A stretch of DNA of 64,000 nucleotides from positions 201,799 through 265,798 of the forward strand of contig NC_058056.1 in NCBI RefSeq assembly GCF_020085105.1. The letters are read 5' to 3'. The notes under the pieces were generated by a model that was given only the letters and a program-made list of their open reading frames with translations, did not search any database and was not told the DNA's origin. Position numbers and translations under genes: made by a program. Source of the DNA: Siniperca chuatsi. Taxonomy: Eukaryota > Chordata > Actinopteri > Centrarchiformes > Sinipercidae. The number at the start of each line of letters is the position of its first letter. The first letter of the stretch is position 1. Positions 35,676 to 59,519 of this stretch are shown one piece after another.

Positions 35676-36974
35676 ATTCCTGACGGGAGGACTTTCAGGG
35701 CCTCAGAAACAGCGGTGAGTGGCGGTGCTGAGGTTCTACACCACAAGCTACAGACCCTCACATGGTTTGTTACATTGTTGTGAAGTGAAAACCTCTTAAG
35801 TCCACTTCTGGTGATCTTCATATTTTCACTTCAGTTTAAGGATTAGGTCTTCAGCGGGTTGAAACGATCTTAAACAGCACAGGCTAAACTGACTTAGCTC
35901 CTGGAGAGGTGACATTCTGCAGATACCAGCGTTGTACTCAAAAGCAACACCAGCCAGATGTATGTTTCAGCACTGGCTGTGACATTTTCTAGAGATGTAG
36001 TTTAAGCATACAGTTAGTTAAATTTCATCATGGTTTCATGTCCTTTTCCCTTTTGTGAAGAATGTAACAACCGAACATCTGGGCGACAGACTAACACGGA
36101 GACTGACCTTAAATTATTGATAAAAAATTCTCTAAAAGCATCTGTTAGTTTTGTTTTGTCCTCTGGTTGTAGGAAAGGCAATCACACATCTAATAGTCCT
36201 GCCTTCATTTAGTCCAACTACCCAAATTACAAACTGGGCAAAAGTGTCAGGGCTGAAGCAATGTAGATGTAAATTCGGATGAAACAGCACTGCCACCTGG
36301 TGGCATGTCACACTTACTGTAGCAAACTGTACCAAATATAAGGAAGCACTCTCATATATCTGTGATGCACTCCCTTTTTCTCAGCTGGCTGTTCACCTGG
36401 TTTGTCTTTTTTTGGGGGGGATGCCAAGATTTGGTAATATTGCATGCTAATTGTATATTTGTTTAGTATTTTGGATTTCCGACCTGTATCAAGAATCTGC
36501 TTTGATCCACAGACACTAACCACTTTGTATTTGGTTTTCATTGCATTTTCTTAAGAGAGGATGCATTCGACCATTGTCATTTTTTAATGTACACACAAAA
36601 CTGTACTACCATGTCCTTCATGTGATAAGTTGCACTATAACACCATAAAATTTGTATGTAATGTATTTAATTGTTTGGGGATGCATGAAGTGGAGTGATT
36701 TTATTGCTGATGATATGGGTATTAATTATGTTGATTTTGTTCGAAGCATGATGTCGCCCAGTCAAATGGACTCTTGAATCTTTGTTATCTTTACATCAAG
36801 GACCGCAATTGCAAGAAATCTTGGACTGTATTGTCTTATCCTTGACATTTTTGTAGGTGTGTGTGATTTAATTCTCTCCTTCCTATAATGTCAAATAAGC
36901 TAAACTAAATTCACATTATGACACACAGTGGCAGAAAGGGAAAACGCCAGGAAATGTGCATGACTCATCAAATA

Positions 36975-36977
<3 letters not shown>
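35676..36977. other. No recognisable gene
   Basis: Anonymous DNA with short frames only. Confidence 0.45.

Positions 36978-37009
<32 letters not shown>
36978..37009. repeat. (TA)n microsatellite
   Basis: About 15 uninterrupted TA units. Confidence 0.9.
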
Positions 37010-37011
<2 letters not shown>

Positions 37012-37577
37012 TAGTTTATTTGAGACAGAGACTGAGGAGATTCAGTCAGGGCTAATATCAGACTGGATGCAGAGAACCAGGGTGAGCAGTAGAGCCAAGG
37101 GCCACACATTGGCAGGCTGTAGGGTGGTGAAGCCTGGCTCCAGCTCCTGAGATCTGCCGCTCAGCATATCAATGACACAACAGAACACAGAGGAAAGATC
37201 GCTCAAACAAGCACTGGTTAGAATAAAAGGGTTGTCATTTAGACTTTGTTTGTCTTGGTGTTTACTCATCATGAAATATTTGTGGCTGGTCTTATTTTAA
37301 GTTGATGTTTTAATTATATATTTAGACTTGAATGATCATGCAATAATTATATAATTTGAAGAGAAAGAAAGATGTTGTGTACGTTCAAGATAGACTGTCC
37401 ATGTTGAATGGTGCTGCTGTGTGTTCGGTACACAATTCCGCTAAAGACCACAAGGTGCCAGTATGGAGCAGTTTGGGTTTTTTTTGTCAGTACTAAATGC
37501 GGGCGTCTGTGCTTTTAGCATTTGTAGAGTACAATTCAAGATTATACCTTGCTAACAAAAAGCAACTTCAGTTATGG

Positions 37578-37581
37578 AAAA
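37578..37581 (-). terminator. Pol III terminator of tRNA-Thr
   Basis: Four Ts on the minus strand, a few bases after the mature tRNA 3' end. Confidence 0.75.
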
Positions 37582-37587
37582 GCAATA

Positions 37588-37660
37588 AGGCCCCAGCGAG
37601 GATCGAACTCGCGACCCCTGGTTTACAAGACCAGTGCTCTAACCACTGAGCTATGGAGCC
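37588..37660 (-). tRNA. tRNA-Thr(UGU)
   Basis: The minus strand folds as a standard cloverleaf. Acceptor GGCTCCA faces TGGGGCC, the D arm is in TAGCTCAGTGGTTAGAGCAC (box A), anticodon arm CTGGTCTTGTAAACCAG carries anticodon TGT, and the T arm is GGTCGCGAGTTCGATCC (box B). The discriminator base is U, encoded at 37588. No intron is present. A TTTT pol III terminator follows at 37581-37578. It decodes ACA (Thr) in cytosolic translation. The intact arms and terminator argue for a functional gene rather than a SINE head. Confidence 0.95.
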
Positions 37661-38733
37661 CTTACCGATACATGTGGGAATGTCTTCTCTTTTTATTCTC
37701 GGTCTTGACTAATGACTGAAAAATGACTAGTCAATATAGTTAATGTGGAGTATAGTGAAACCCCTAACAACAAACAGACAGCAGTCGGAAAGCCTGGGTC
37801 AGGACGGCCGTGCGCTGCGGGCCTACTGTATAACAACTCGCCTACGTCACAAAACATGTCACATTAACGTTACAACATGTCGCTAATGTTAGAGGCGGTC
37901 ATGCGGAAACAGGCCACATTAGCTAACATTAGAACGATACACAAGCTTCGCCAACACGTCCTGAAGTTTCGGCAACATGATATTGTAACACTTTTCTTAT
38001 TTCTTTTGTTACTTGCTCGACCGTCAATAAAGTAAATGTTTGAAAATATATTAAGCGTTTACAAACTGTTAACGTTCTTCTTTTCAATACAAAACAGTGT
38101 TCTCAAATGTCGAGTTATGTCAGACCTACATGTTTGGTCTCCCCATGTGTGGGGGAAGTCATTAGACACTAGAACGCTTTTATTAATATCATTTACCAAA
38201 ACAATAATATCATGATACAACCACACATTCATTCAGTGGGTATTGAGCTTTCAACACGTTAGGAAATGTGACATTCAGACCCTTGTTGTCAAATTTGTTA
38301 GTGTGACAAATCACTGAGAAGGCAAAGACTTAAAGCAATAATGCCAACCATACATTCAAATTAAACATTAAAGTCTGGAATGAAAAATTAAAAATAAACT
38401 CTTATATAAACATTTACCTTTGGGAAAAATAGTGAGTAATTTGTGCCACTACTGACAAGAGACTATAGGAAAACCACACCTTTGGATATGGTTACAGTGT
38501 TAGATATCATCAGTGCATTCCAGCTGTTAGGCCATCTCATAAATAACCTCTGGAATGCTTTGATGAATAGATTGTCATTTTCCCCCAACCTACATCTCCT
38601 CCTGCTTCAGATTGTGATGTCCTGAACTTTTTGCTTTCACCTGTGGGTTCTATGGAAAAAATAAGTGTCATGCCCCTTCAAAGCACGATGTATCAGGGTT
38701 GCACTGCATTCTACAAGATTTCTCCCTTTCTTT
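37661..38733. other. Intergenic DNA between tRNA-Thr and HHIPL1
   Basis: AT-rich sequence with short frames. No CYP46A1-like exon, the human neighbour on this side, is visible. Confidence 0.5.
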
Positions 38734-38739
38734 TTTATT
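38734..38739 (-). promoter_or_regulatory. Candidate HHIPL1 polyadenylation signal
   Basis: AATAAA on the minus strand, about 220 nt after the HHIPL1 stop codon. It is the nearest canonical signal downstream. Confidence 0.45.
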
Positions 38740-38957
38740 GTGATGGACTGACAACAAAACAACTCCATTGTACCTGCTGGAAAAATCATGGCACAAAGTG
38801 ATCTCTGTTTGGTGGGCTCATTCATGGGAACGAGAAGATTCTCCACCAAGACTATACTGAAAATACAAGTTTTTAACAGTGTTAAATTTAGGGTGGATTT
38901 TTAACACAACAGGTTTAGTTGATGATGATTAGCTCTGACTTCATAGTAGTCAAACAT

Positions 38958-46308
<7,351 letters not shown>

Positions 46309-46944
46309 TATGGCGTGCGTTGGAGATCGTGGAAGAGAAAGTTGTGCATTAAGCTTCCTGTCTGCACTTTGCTCTGACTCCAATCATGCGCTTTATGTGG
46401 CCCTCTGACGTGGTGAACCGCTGTGTCCTCTGTCAACCTGGGCTGTCTGTAGTCCGGCTGCAGCCTCGGGAGCCGTACGGTCGCTGTGGACCGCGGGCTG
46501 AAACCATCTGCTGTCCAGTCCCGATCCATCTGCACACAAAATGGGAGGAAGCCAACGGCAGAGGCTGTTAACCAGCTACCGAACACAGGGCGAGTCCCCC
46601 TGCTGCTGTCGGTGGAGGACTAACATCATCAGCAGTAATACCATTATAGTAACAGTAACATCATAACCTACAAATATTACTACTAATACCACCACCATCG
46701 ACAAGTCCTTTATTAACCCCCCTGTCCTATATGGCATTTCATTGCCATTCTTTTCACTGAATCCACTCTTCTGAATTTCAGTTAGAGCATGCAGTGCATT
46801 GTGGGTCTGTGGGCTCTTCTATTATTGTAGTTTGTTCAGTTAAACTCTTATCTTTTGCAACATATTATTGCTGAATAATAATGATGCCCAGGAGATGGCG
46901 ACCTTACCCGCTCTGGATCCTGAATCCTGGGAAAAAACTGTCGC

Positions 46945-47035
46945 CTTAATAATAATAATAGTATCATAATAATAATAATAGTTATCATAATAATACTACT
47001 ACTAATAGCAATAATAATAATAATAGTAATCATAA
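46945..47035. repeat. ATA/ATT trinucleotide-rich repeat
   Basis: AATAATAATA runs separated by ATCATA units, adjoining the L2 tip; another AAT run follows it. Confidence 0.7.
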
Positions 47036-47140
47036 TTAATATTATAAAGTGTACGGTCTAGACCTGCTCTATGGGAAAAGCGCAATGAGATAACTTCTGT
47101 TATGAATTGGCGCTATTTAAATAAAACTGAATAATAATAA
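47036..47140 (+). mobile_element. L2 3'-tip fragment between the two genes
   Basis: ATTATAAAGTGTACGGTCTA, GACCTGCTCTATGGGAAAAG and GAATTGGCGCTATTTAAATA mark the last 100 bp of the L2 family. Its GAATT tail has been replaced by AAT repeats. Confidence 0.85.
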
Positions 47141-48281
47141 TAATAATAATTTGGGGTGAGGCAACTGCTCACTTAAAGTTGAATTGCTGCACAGTCTTGT
47201 GGGACGGGGGGAGATGAATGTGTTTAAAATAACAATAATGGATCTCATCAGGCATCATACAGAGAACTGTGACAGGTGATTGATGAGAGAGCTGCACTGA
47301 TGAGCCTATTGAAAATGAATTCATAGATTCAGCTGAAAGTGGAGCGTGTTCACTTCCTACACTGTCCACACTGCTCTGTGCTCGCTGAGATTTCCCGATG
47401 AAGAAATGTCCACAGTGTCAAAAGTATCAGTTATTATTGATTTTAAAAAGATATATTATGCATGCGAGAATTACAATAATGTTCAAAGAGAATGAGACAG
47501 CACCATTATTTAAAGAGAAACATAAAGCGCTACTTTAGAGGAAGAGTGTGAAAGATACTGAGGCCCAGCTGGAATAACAGCGGCTTCCTCTGACAGATCG
47601 TGCACGCAGCAGTGCTGAGAGAGGAGTGAGCCCATGGCTTGGTTCGGTCTGCACGTTTAAAAGCAGGTGTCCCATGAAGGTGTATATGCAGCTGCATATG
47701 AAAAGTATATTGTCAGTTTTCTAAATATAAATATTGTCTCTGAAATCTCAGTGTGTAACATATTTAAGCTTATTGTTATATTCATTCCCAGCAGGACACA
47801 ACAGTCAGTGGGTTATTTGCACCAGTGGAAGAGGCAGAACAGGCAGCTACGTAGCTTCTGGTTCTGGTTTTATTCTGGTTCTGGTTTTTCAGTGAGGGTA
47901 CATGGATTGTATTGAGATCTGGGAGATCTGGAAACAAGAATGGATGCCTGCTGAAAGCAGCGGTTACAGGCCTACTGGATCTGAATGTGGCACAGCTTTC
48001 TGAGTGGATTCTCCAGCTGCCAACAGAGGACACTGTGGTTCTCTCTGTAGACTCTCGCTCTGTCTCCTCCCACGCTCCTCCACTTTGTGGACCAACCGGC
48101 CCTGGTCTGCGGCTTGGACAGCGTCTCATCGCTCTCCAAGATGAACTTCCAACCTTAATGTTTCTGAGGGTGGATGAAGGGCAGCGCGGCCTGATCTGGG
48201 CCCGCGGACGTGTGTGTGTAATCTGTCATGGATCTGGTTTCATAATAGTTTAGACCGGTTACAAGACTGCCCGCTTATTAG

Positions 48282-52424
<4,143 letters not shown>

Positions 52425-52520
52425 GAAAATAGTTCAACATCTTGGGAATTTGGGAATTTGCTTTCTTTCCAAGAGTGAGATGAGAATCTCAATCTCATGT
52501 CTGTGTGTTAAGTACAGAGC
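52425..52520 (+). repeat. Unnamed interspersed repeat R2, fragment
   Basis: AATAGTTCAACATCTTGGGAA, then TTTGCTTTCTTTCCAAGAGT and the GAGATGAGAATCTCAATCTC block parallel 10930-11010. The downstream part of R2 is missing. Confidence 0.5.
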
Positions 52521-52527
52521 TACAGTA

Positions 52528-52815
52528 ATTCAATTAAATTTTTATTCATTTAATAAAATTTATATTTCATAACCGAAGTTATCTCATTGCACTTTTCCTG
52601 TAGAGCAGGTCTAGACCGTACTCTTACTCTGTAAAAATTATTTACAGAGACCCAACAAATCCCACCATGAGCAAGCACTTGGCGACAGTGGCAAGGAAAA
52701 ACTTCCTTTAAGAGGCAGAAACCTTGGACAGAACCAGACTCAGGGGGGGCAGCCAACCACGCCTGCTGTGTTAGGTTTAGAGAGAGAGAGAGAGAGAGTG
52801 GGGGTTTGAGAGAGG
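52528..52815 (-). mobile_element. L2 3'-end fragment
   Basis: Minus-strand L2 tail: TTCAATTAAATTTTTATTCA, GAGCAGGTCTAGACCGTACT, CCCAACAAATCCCACCATGA and GAGGCAGAAACCTTGGACAG, then the (GA)n block. Confidence 0.85.
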
Positions 52816-53205
52816 GAGGTTTTTGAGAGCGATATAATAATAATAATATGTGCCTGATTTTTGTAACGTTGTGTAGGTGAAAGAAGGCAGTTACAGGTTT
52901 GGGGGGTATAAAGACAAGAAGCAGGGGGTAACAACTAGCCTGAGTAAGCAGTGGATATTAATGATACCCAGATGAATCCTAATTATTTTAATGACCTTCT
53001 GACATTTCCTATAGCACCACCATCACATAATAATTTCCACTTGTACACAAGAAATTTCTAATGGCCAGAAACCAAGAGATCCACATAGAACGTATAAGAG
53101 TTACTCCAAAAAAGCACAGAGGCATTGTTGCAAAACCTTCAGAAACCTCCTTCAGAAAACTCCTCTGAGCTTTCCTGTGGAGCGGCCTCAGGCCTGTCTT
53201 CAGGT

Positions 53206-56200
53206 CAGCGTATTGTCTCATTTCCGCTCACCAGTGTTTGTATGTTACTAATAGTGTATATTTGCTGCTCTATCTCATCACAGTTAATTTTATTTGATTC
53301 TTTATTATAGTAACTATCTGCTATAAATTTAAACGTACACTAGTTCTGCTCAAGCACTCATAGTGCTCTCCTTCTTTTAACTTTCTCCCTAATCCCACAG
53401 TTTACACACTGTTCAGTTTTGCTAGCTACTGTTCTTTAGCTTAGCAGCTAGCAATGGTTTCTCTCTCTCCCTCTCACTCTCCTGCTCTGTGTGTCAAATG
53501 TTTAGCTATTCCTCCTTTAGAGATAATGGTACATGTAATAAATGTAGTTTATCTGTAGCATTAGAGGCAGGGGCTTAGTGAATTGGCGACGTGGAATCCT
53601 ATTTTATCTAAAACTGCTGGCTAAGGATAAACGTAAATACAGTAAGATTGTTATTCACGTTGGTGGTAACGACTCCTGATTACGCCAGTCGGAGGTCACT
53701 AAAGTTAATGTTGAGTCGGTGTGTACATATGCAAAGACAATGTCGGACTCTGTAGTTTTCTCTGGGCCCCTGCCAAACCTGATTAGTGATGACATGTTTA
53801 GCCACATGCCTTCATTCCACACTGGCTGTCCAGTTGGTGTCCAGCAAACGATGTGGGCTTTGTAGATAATTGGCTGACTTTTTGGGGAAGACCTGGTCTT
53901 ATTAGGAGAGACGGCATTCATCCCACTTTGGAAGTTTATTAGTGGACCTAAACCATGACAACTCACAGTTGAGACCGAGATGCACAGTTGCAGTCCTACA
54001 TGCTTCTCTGTGCTTCCAGAGGAGTTACCCACCCAAAACTCCTTAGTGACGTTGTCTGCCCCCCCGACCACTTAAATTTATAAAATTAAAAATAAACAGA
54101 AGAGGAGTTATACATAAAAACCTAAACAAAAACGCTGACATAGCACAACAAAATAGGAGAATTAAATATGTACTCCTAAACATCAGATCCCTCTCATCTA
54201 AAGCTGTACTAGTGAACGATTTAATATCAGAGTATCATATTGACTTATGTTGTTTTACTGAAACCTGGCTGGGTCATGAAGAATATGTTAGCCTAAATGA
54301 ATCCACTCCGCCCAGTCATATTAATACTCATGTTCCTCAAGGCACCGGCCGAGGAGGTGGAGTTGCAGCCATCTTTGACTCAAGCCTATTAATCAACCCT
54401 AAACCTAAATTAAATTATAACTCATTCAAAAGCCTTGTTCTTAGTCTTTCACACCCAATCTGGAAAATACAGCCAATTCTATTTGTTATAGTGTACCACG
54501 CTCCTGGTCCTTATTCTGAATTTTTATCAAACAAGAGGGGCGGAGTGTAGCTGAAACCAGCTCCATGCTGCAGAGTGTCTGTCTGCTGTCACCTCTGCTC
54601 CCAGACACCGACTCAAACAATTAAGTCTCCCCTTTAAATACAGTAGCTTTAAAGTGAATCTCATCAAATAGAAATATTCTAGATGTCAGGTACATTTCTC
54701 CATAGCCTTCTGCAGCCTTTATTAGGGACCTTTCAAAGCCTTATAGCCTTACAAGTTATGTACATTTGAAATCTTTTCGTCTACATTATATATGAACATA
54801 AAAGTGGGACCAGCAGTGTTGAAGTGCACTGCGCTCCTGGTCCTTATTCTGAATTTCTATCTGAGTTTTTTTTTATCAAGTTTAGTCCTTAAAACAGATA
54901 AAGTAATTATTGTAGGTGATTTCAATATGCATGTGGACTTTGACAATGATAGCCTTAGTATTGCGTTTATCTCATTAGTAGATTCGATTGGCTTTTGTCA
55001 GAGTGTACATAAACCCACTCACTGTTTTAACCACAACCTCGACCTTGTTCTGGTATATGGTATTTAAATTGAACATTTAATAGTCTTTCCACAGAATTCT
55101 TCATTATTGGACCATTATTTAATAACTTTTGAACTGCTATTACTGGACTACACACAATTAGGCAAAAATTCTTACTCTAGATGTCTGTCTGATATTACTA
55201 AATTTAAGGAAGTGATTTTATCTGCATTTAATTCAATGCTATGTCTCAATATAACAGAGGACTCCTAAGCAAATTTAAGCCCCTCCCAAATTGACCATCT
55301 TGTTGATAGTGCTGCAGGCTCACTGCAAATAACACTCGATTCTATTGCTCCTCCAAAAAAGACGACAATAAAACAAAGAAGGTTAGCTCCAAGGTATAAC
55401 CCCCAAACCCGCAAAATAAAGCAAACATTGCGAAAACTTGAAAGGAAATGGCGTTCCAACAACCAGGAAGAATCTCGTTTAGTCTGGCAAGATAGTCTTA
55501 AAACACATAGTTTTGCCAGAGCAGCCTACTACTCATCATTAACAGAGGAAAATAAGAACAACCCAAGGTTTCTTTTCAGCACTGAGCCATGTATTCCTAC
55601 AGCCCTCAGTAGTATCGACTTCATGAGCTTCTTTAATGATAACATTTTAACTGTTAGAGAAAAAATTCATCACGTCCTGCCCTCAACCGGTACCGATTTA
55701 TCTTCAAACACAGGAACCTTAGAAACAACTGTAAAACCTGATGCATATTTAGACTGTTTTGCTCCTAGCCCACTCTTGATCCGGGGGTTTCAGCCAACTA
55801 TAGACCTATATCTAACCTTCTCTTTCTCTCTAAGATCCTTGAGAAAGCAGTCGCCAATCAGTTGTTTGACTTTCAAAATAACAATAGTTTATTTGAGGAT
55901 TTTCAGTCAGGATTTAGAGTGCATCATAGCACAGAGACAGCACTGGTGGAAATTACAAATGACCTTTTAATTGCATCGGACAATGGACTTGTCTCTGTAC
56001 TTGTCTTGTTAGATCTCAGTGCTGCATTCGACACCATTGACCATCACATTCTATTACAGAGACTGGAACATTCAATTGGCATTAAAAGAACCGCACTAAG
56101 CTGGTTTAAATCCTATCTATCAGATCGATCTCAATTTGTACAGGTTAACAGTGAGTCCTCCGTGCACGCCAAAGTTAATCATGGAGTTCCACAAGGTTCT

Positions 56201-57365
56201 GTGCTTGGACCGATTCTATTCACCTTATATATGCTTCCTCTAGGCAATATTAGGAAACACTCCATAAACTTTCATTGTTATGCGAATGATACCCAATTAT
56301 ATCTATCAATCAAGCCAGATGAAACTAACCAGTTAGCTAAACTTCAAGAATACCTTAAGGACATAAAAACCTGGACGACCTGCAATTTTCTGATGTTAAA
56401 CTGTGACAAAACTGAAGTTTTTGTACTTGGCCCCAAACACCTCCAAGATACATTATTTAAAGACATAGTTACTCTAGATGGCATGGCCCTGGCCTCTAGC
56501 ACCACTGTAAGGAACCTCAGAGTTATCTTTGATCAGGATTTATCCTTTAACTCCCACATGAAACAAACTTCAAGGACTGCCTTCTTTCACCTACGTAACA
56601 CTGCAAACATCAGGCACATCCTGTCTCAAAATGATGCAGAAAAATTAGTGCATGCATTTGTTACTTCTGGGTTGGACTATTGCAATTCCTTATTATCAGG
56701 CTGCCCAAATAAGTCACTAGAACACAAACTAGAACACTGCGCTCCCAGAATGCAGGGTTACTTACTTCCTACAGTCTCCAAAGGTAGAATGGGAGCCAGA
56801 GCCTTCAGTTTTCAAGCTCCTCTCCTGTGGAATCAGGCCCCAGTTTGGGTTTGGGAGGCAGACACCATCTCCACATTTAAGAGTAGGCTTAAGACTTTCC
56901 TCTTTGATAAAGCTTATAGTTAGGGCTGGCTTGGGTGAGTTCTGAACCATCCCTTAGTTATGCTGCTGTAGGCCTAGACTGCTCGGAGATTTCCCATGAT
57001 GCACCTCTTTCCTTTCTCCTCCTCTCCCTCTCCATCTGTATGCATTTTTATCCCATTACTGCATGTTACTAACTCGACATCTTCTCTCTTCCGTAGTTTT
57101 GTGCTTTCTCGTTTCTCTCCTCTCTCCTTCTGTCGCTTTCAGCAGGTATTTCTACCTCCAGAGCTGCAAAGACTGGATCTGTGGTTGTGGGCCACCTGCT
57201 GCCCCCGTGTTCCTGCTCGACAACTGCTGCTACAGTTGTTGTTATTGGCTCTGTTACTGTCATTATTAGTCCTATAACTGTCATTCCTATTATTATTAAT
57301 TTATTAATATTAATATTACAACTACCATTACATTATTCCTATTTTAAAATTATAGGTGGTATTTG
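53206..57365 (+). mobile_element. L2/Maui-like LINE copy 4, near full length
   Basis: The 5' region 53206-53580 is shared with copy 3. A decayed ORF1 follows, with VIHVGGNDS at about 53650-53675 and [10 protein letters not shown] at about 53905-53935, the signature of the SGNH esterase found in L2-group ORF1. The ORF2 endonuclease starts near 54170 ([26 protein letters not shown]) with an insertion at 54535-54830. The linker is at 55380-55570. RT and C-terminus (55862-56923) form a 353-codon frame with [20 protein letters not shown] and [17 protein letters not shown], but the catalytic box is YAND rather than YADD, and a deletion lies near 56725. The 3' UTR is cut at about 57365 by an LTR element, so the usual tail is missing. 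Confidence 0.9.
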
Positions 57366-57691
57366 GTTGGTGTTTCCTGTTGTTGATTGCTTCAAGTGTT
57401 TTCACCTGTGTCATTAGTTTCACCTGTGTCTAGTTGTTATAGTGTATTTAAGTCTGTGTCCTTACTTTGTTCTCTGTCAGTTAGTCTCTGTTGCTATTTT
57501 GGCTCTGTCTGTCTGCCTGTCTGTTACCTGTTTGCCGCCTGCATGCCTGCCTGCCTACCCGTCTGCCTGCCTGCCTGTCTACCCGTCTTCCAGTCTGCCT
57601 CCCTGTATATGCCAGTAAGCTCTTAATAAACCACTCAAGTCATCGTTCTGCTTCCTCTGTCTGCGTTTGGGTCCTTTCTCTGTTCCCTGCT

Positions 57692-57945
57692 GTGGTGCGG
57701 GGGCGGCTGTGGCTTAGTGGTAGAGCGGGTCGTCCACCAATCGGTAGGTCGGCAATTCGATCCTGGCTTCTCTCAGTCCGCATGTCAAAGTGTCCTTGGG
57801 CAAGATACTGAACCCCAAATTGCTCCCGAGGGCTGTGCCTTCGGTGTGGGAGTGTGCGTGAATGGGGTGAATGCGATATGTAGTGTGTGAAGCGCTTTGA
57901 GTGGTCAGTAGACTAGGAAGGCGCTATACAAGTACAGTCCATTTA
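57692..57945 (+). mobile_element. tRNA-derived SINE inside the 5' LTR
   Basis: A-box-like GTGGCTTAGTGGTAGAGCGG and B-box-like AATTCGATCCTGG head a 254-bp unit with TGTCCTTGGGCAAGATACTG in its body and GAAGCGCTTTGAGTGGTCAG then CTATACAAGTACAGTCCATT at its tail. A 6-bp CCTGCT flanks it (57686-57691, 57946-57951). Removing it restores the LTR sequence seen at 59.5 kb. Confidence 0.75.
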
Positions 57946-58829
57946 CCTGCTTGCCAACGCCGTAACAGAACGAACTTACCATAATTATGGACCCAGAAGA
58001 CTTTCATTCGGATGAACTGGTGGAATTAATTTTGGACCTGATGAGCTTGAGGGAGTGCTGGAGGACAGCCAACAATGATCATTACAGAAAGACAGTTGTG
58101 AATAGTGCACACCGTGCAGTTTCCTCCAAGCCTTGGCTGAGGAACTGAATTCCTGAGTGGGCCATGGATTTCCTCAGCACCATCAGCCTGATTTCCGGCC
58201 TTCTAGCCACCAGCATGCTAGCCACCAGCCTTCACTCCAGCCCACTAGCAACCAGCCTGCACCTCAGCCCATTCCTGTCCTGGAGGCACCTTCTTGAAAT
58301 CCTTCCAGAAGGAAGCGTGGCTCCTGTCAACATCATACCTCACTGCTGCCCAGCTGCTCATCCTCACCGCTGCGCAGGGCCTCAGAGACTCAGCTGCCCA
58401 ACGCCTTAGAGCCATCATTGGGCCTTCCTGGCCCCCAGTCGGCAGCCTGGCCAACTGAAGTTCCTGCGCCACGTTGGTCTCCTGCCTCTGCTGGGCCACT
58501 GCGGCCTCCTGTTGCCATGCTGCGTTTGTCTTCTGTTTCAGTGCTGTGGCAACCACCAGTCCCTGCTAAGCCGCAACAAACTCCTGAACTTTCAGCAGCA
58601 GCAGTCACACAATTTCCCTGAGCTGCAGCAGCTTCCAGAACCCTCTGGGCTGCAGCCCTCTCCTTCTTCGGTTGGGCCGCAACCATCTGATCCTGCTGAG
58701 CTGCAGCAGCCTCCTGATCTTAAGCAATCTCCTGATCCACCTTAGCGGCAGCCTCCTGGTTCCCTGGTTCCCCCGGCTCCTCTGCCAGTCTCTCCATCAC
58801 TGGCCTCCAGTCCTGCTCCGCATCGCTGG

Positions 58830-59261
58830 TGTTATAGACAGAATAGCAGGAGACACCGAGATAGAGACACAGATGGTTTTATTGTACACAAGGTTAAACA
58901 AGCAGGGAGTAGAATGGGTGATGATGGTTACTGATACCGTCCTTTGCTTAGCGGGTAGGAGATCGGGAGTTGGAAACACACACTGGAGTCAGGAGAACAC
59001 AGAGCTGGAGACAGGAACTCATGAGAGGAGCAACACACTGTTCAAAGGCAGGAGTCCGAAACGTTGTCTGGTAGGGCAGAGAGTAGTGTCCTTGTTGAAA
59101 CGCTACCGGACACTGACTGAGGTGAGTGGGGTGTTTTTGTACTGGAGCTGAGTGATGCAGATGGGGATCATGTGTGTGATTGGCAACAGGTATCTGATTA
59201 AAATTCTGGTGAGGGAGTACGCTGTGGTTGTGAGTTAGTGGAGCCTGGCATGTCCATGACA
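58830..59261 (-). mobile_element. Solo LTR of an unrelated element
   Basis: A 432-bp block starts TGTTATAGACAG and ends CATGTCCATGACA. On the minus strand it has an AATAAA in its last third, supporting minus orientation. The flanks are GCTGG (58825-58829) and GCCGG (59262-59266), a 5-bp duplication with one mismatch. It interrupts the degenerate internal region of the host LTR element. Confidence 0.65.
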
Positions 59262-59519
59262 GCCGGTCTCCTGTCTTGATCTCCAGCCATCCCGCCGGTC
59301 TCCTGAGTTGCTCTGCACGTCTGGTCATTCCCCGGACCTGCCCTGCCTCCTGGTCACCCTCCTGACCGGCTCTGCATTTCTGTCCTGCCCCCAGACTGTC
59401 CACTGTCTGCCTTCCTGTATCTGCCAGTAAGCTCTTAATAAACCACTCAAGTCATTGTTCTGCTTCCTCTGTCTGCATTTGGGTCCTTTCCCTGTTCCCT
59501 GCTTGCCAACACCATAACA

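Larger units (their letters stand above)
57371..59519 (+). mobile_element. Decayed LTR retrotransposon with nested insertions
   Basis: A 3'-terminal block (AAGCTCTTAATAAACCACTC, CTGCTTCCTCTGTCTGC, TGCTTGCCAAC, ending ATAACA or GTAACA) occurs at 57610-57967 and again at 59425-59519, as expected for two LTRs; the 3' copy is truncated on its left. After the 5' LTR, an ATG at 57987 opens a gag-like frame (MDPEDFHSDELVELILDLM) that stops after about 53 codons at 58146. The internal Gln/Leu/Pro-rich text is degenerate, and no protease, RT or integrase remains. A Gypsy-like assignment is a guess from the gag opening. The left LTR border (TGTTTCCTG at 57371) is uncertain. Confidence 0.6.

Noticed and set aside
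46309..46383. N-terminal extension of HHIPL1 by 25 codons
   Set aside because: The extended frame would begin with TTG. The first real ATG is at 46308 with an A at -3 and directly precedes the signal peptide.
58164..59151. Cluster of Pro/Gln/Leu-rich frames as a host gene
   Set aside because: They lie between the two LTR copies, overlap in several frames with none dominant, and continue a decayed gag-like frame.
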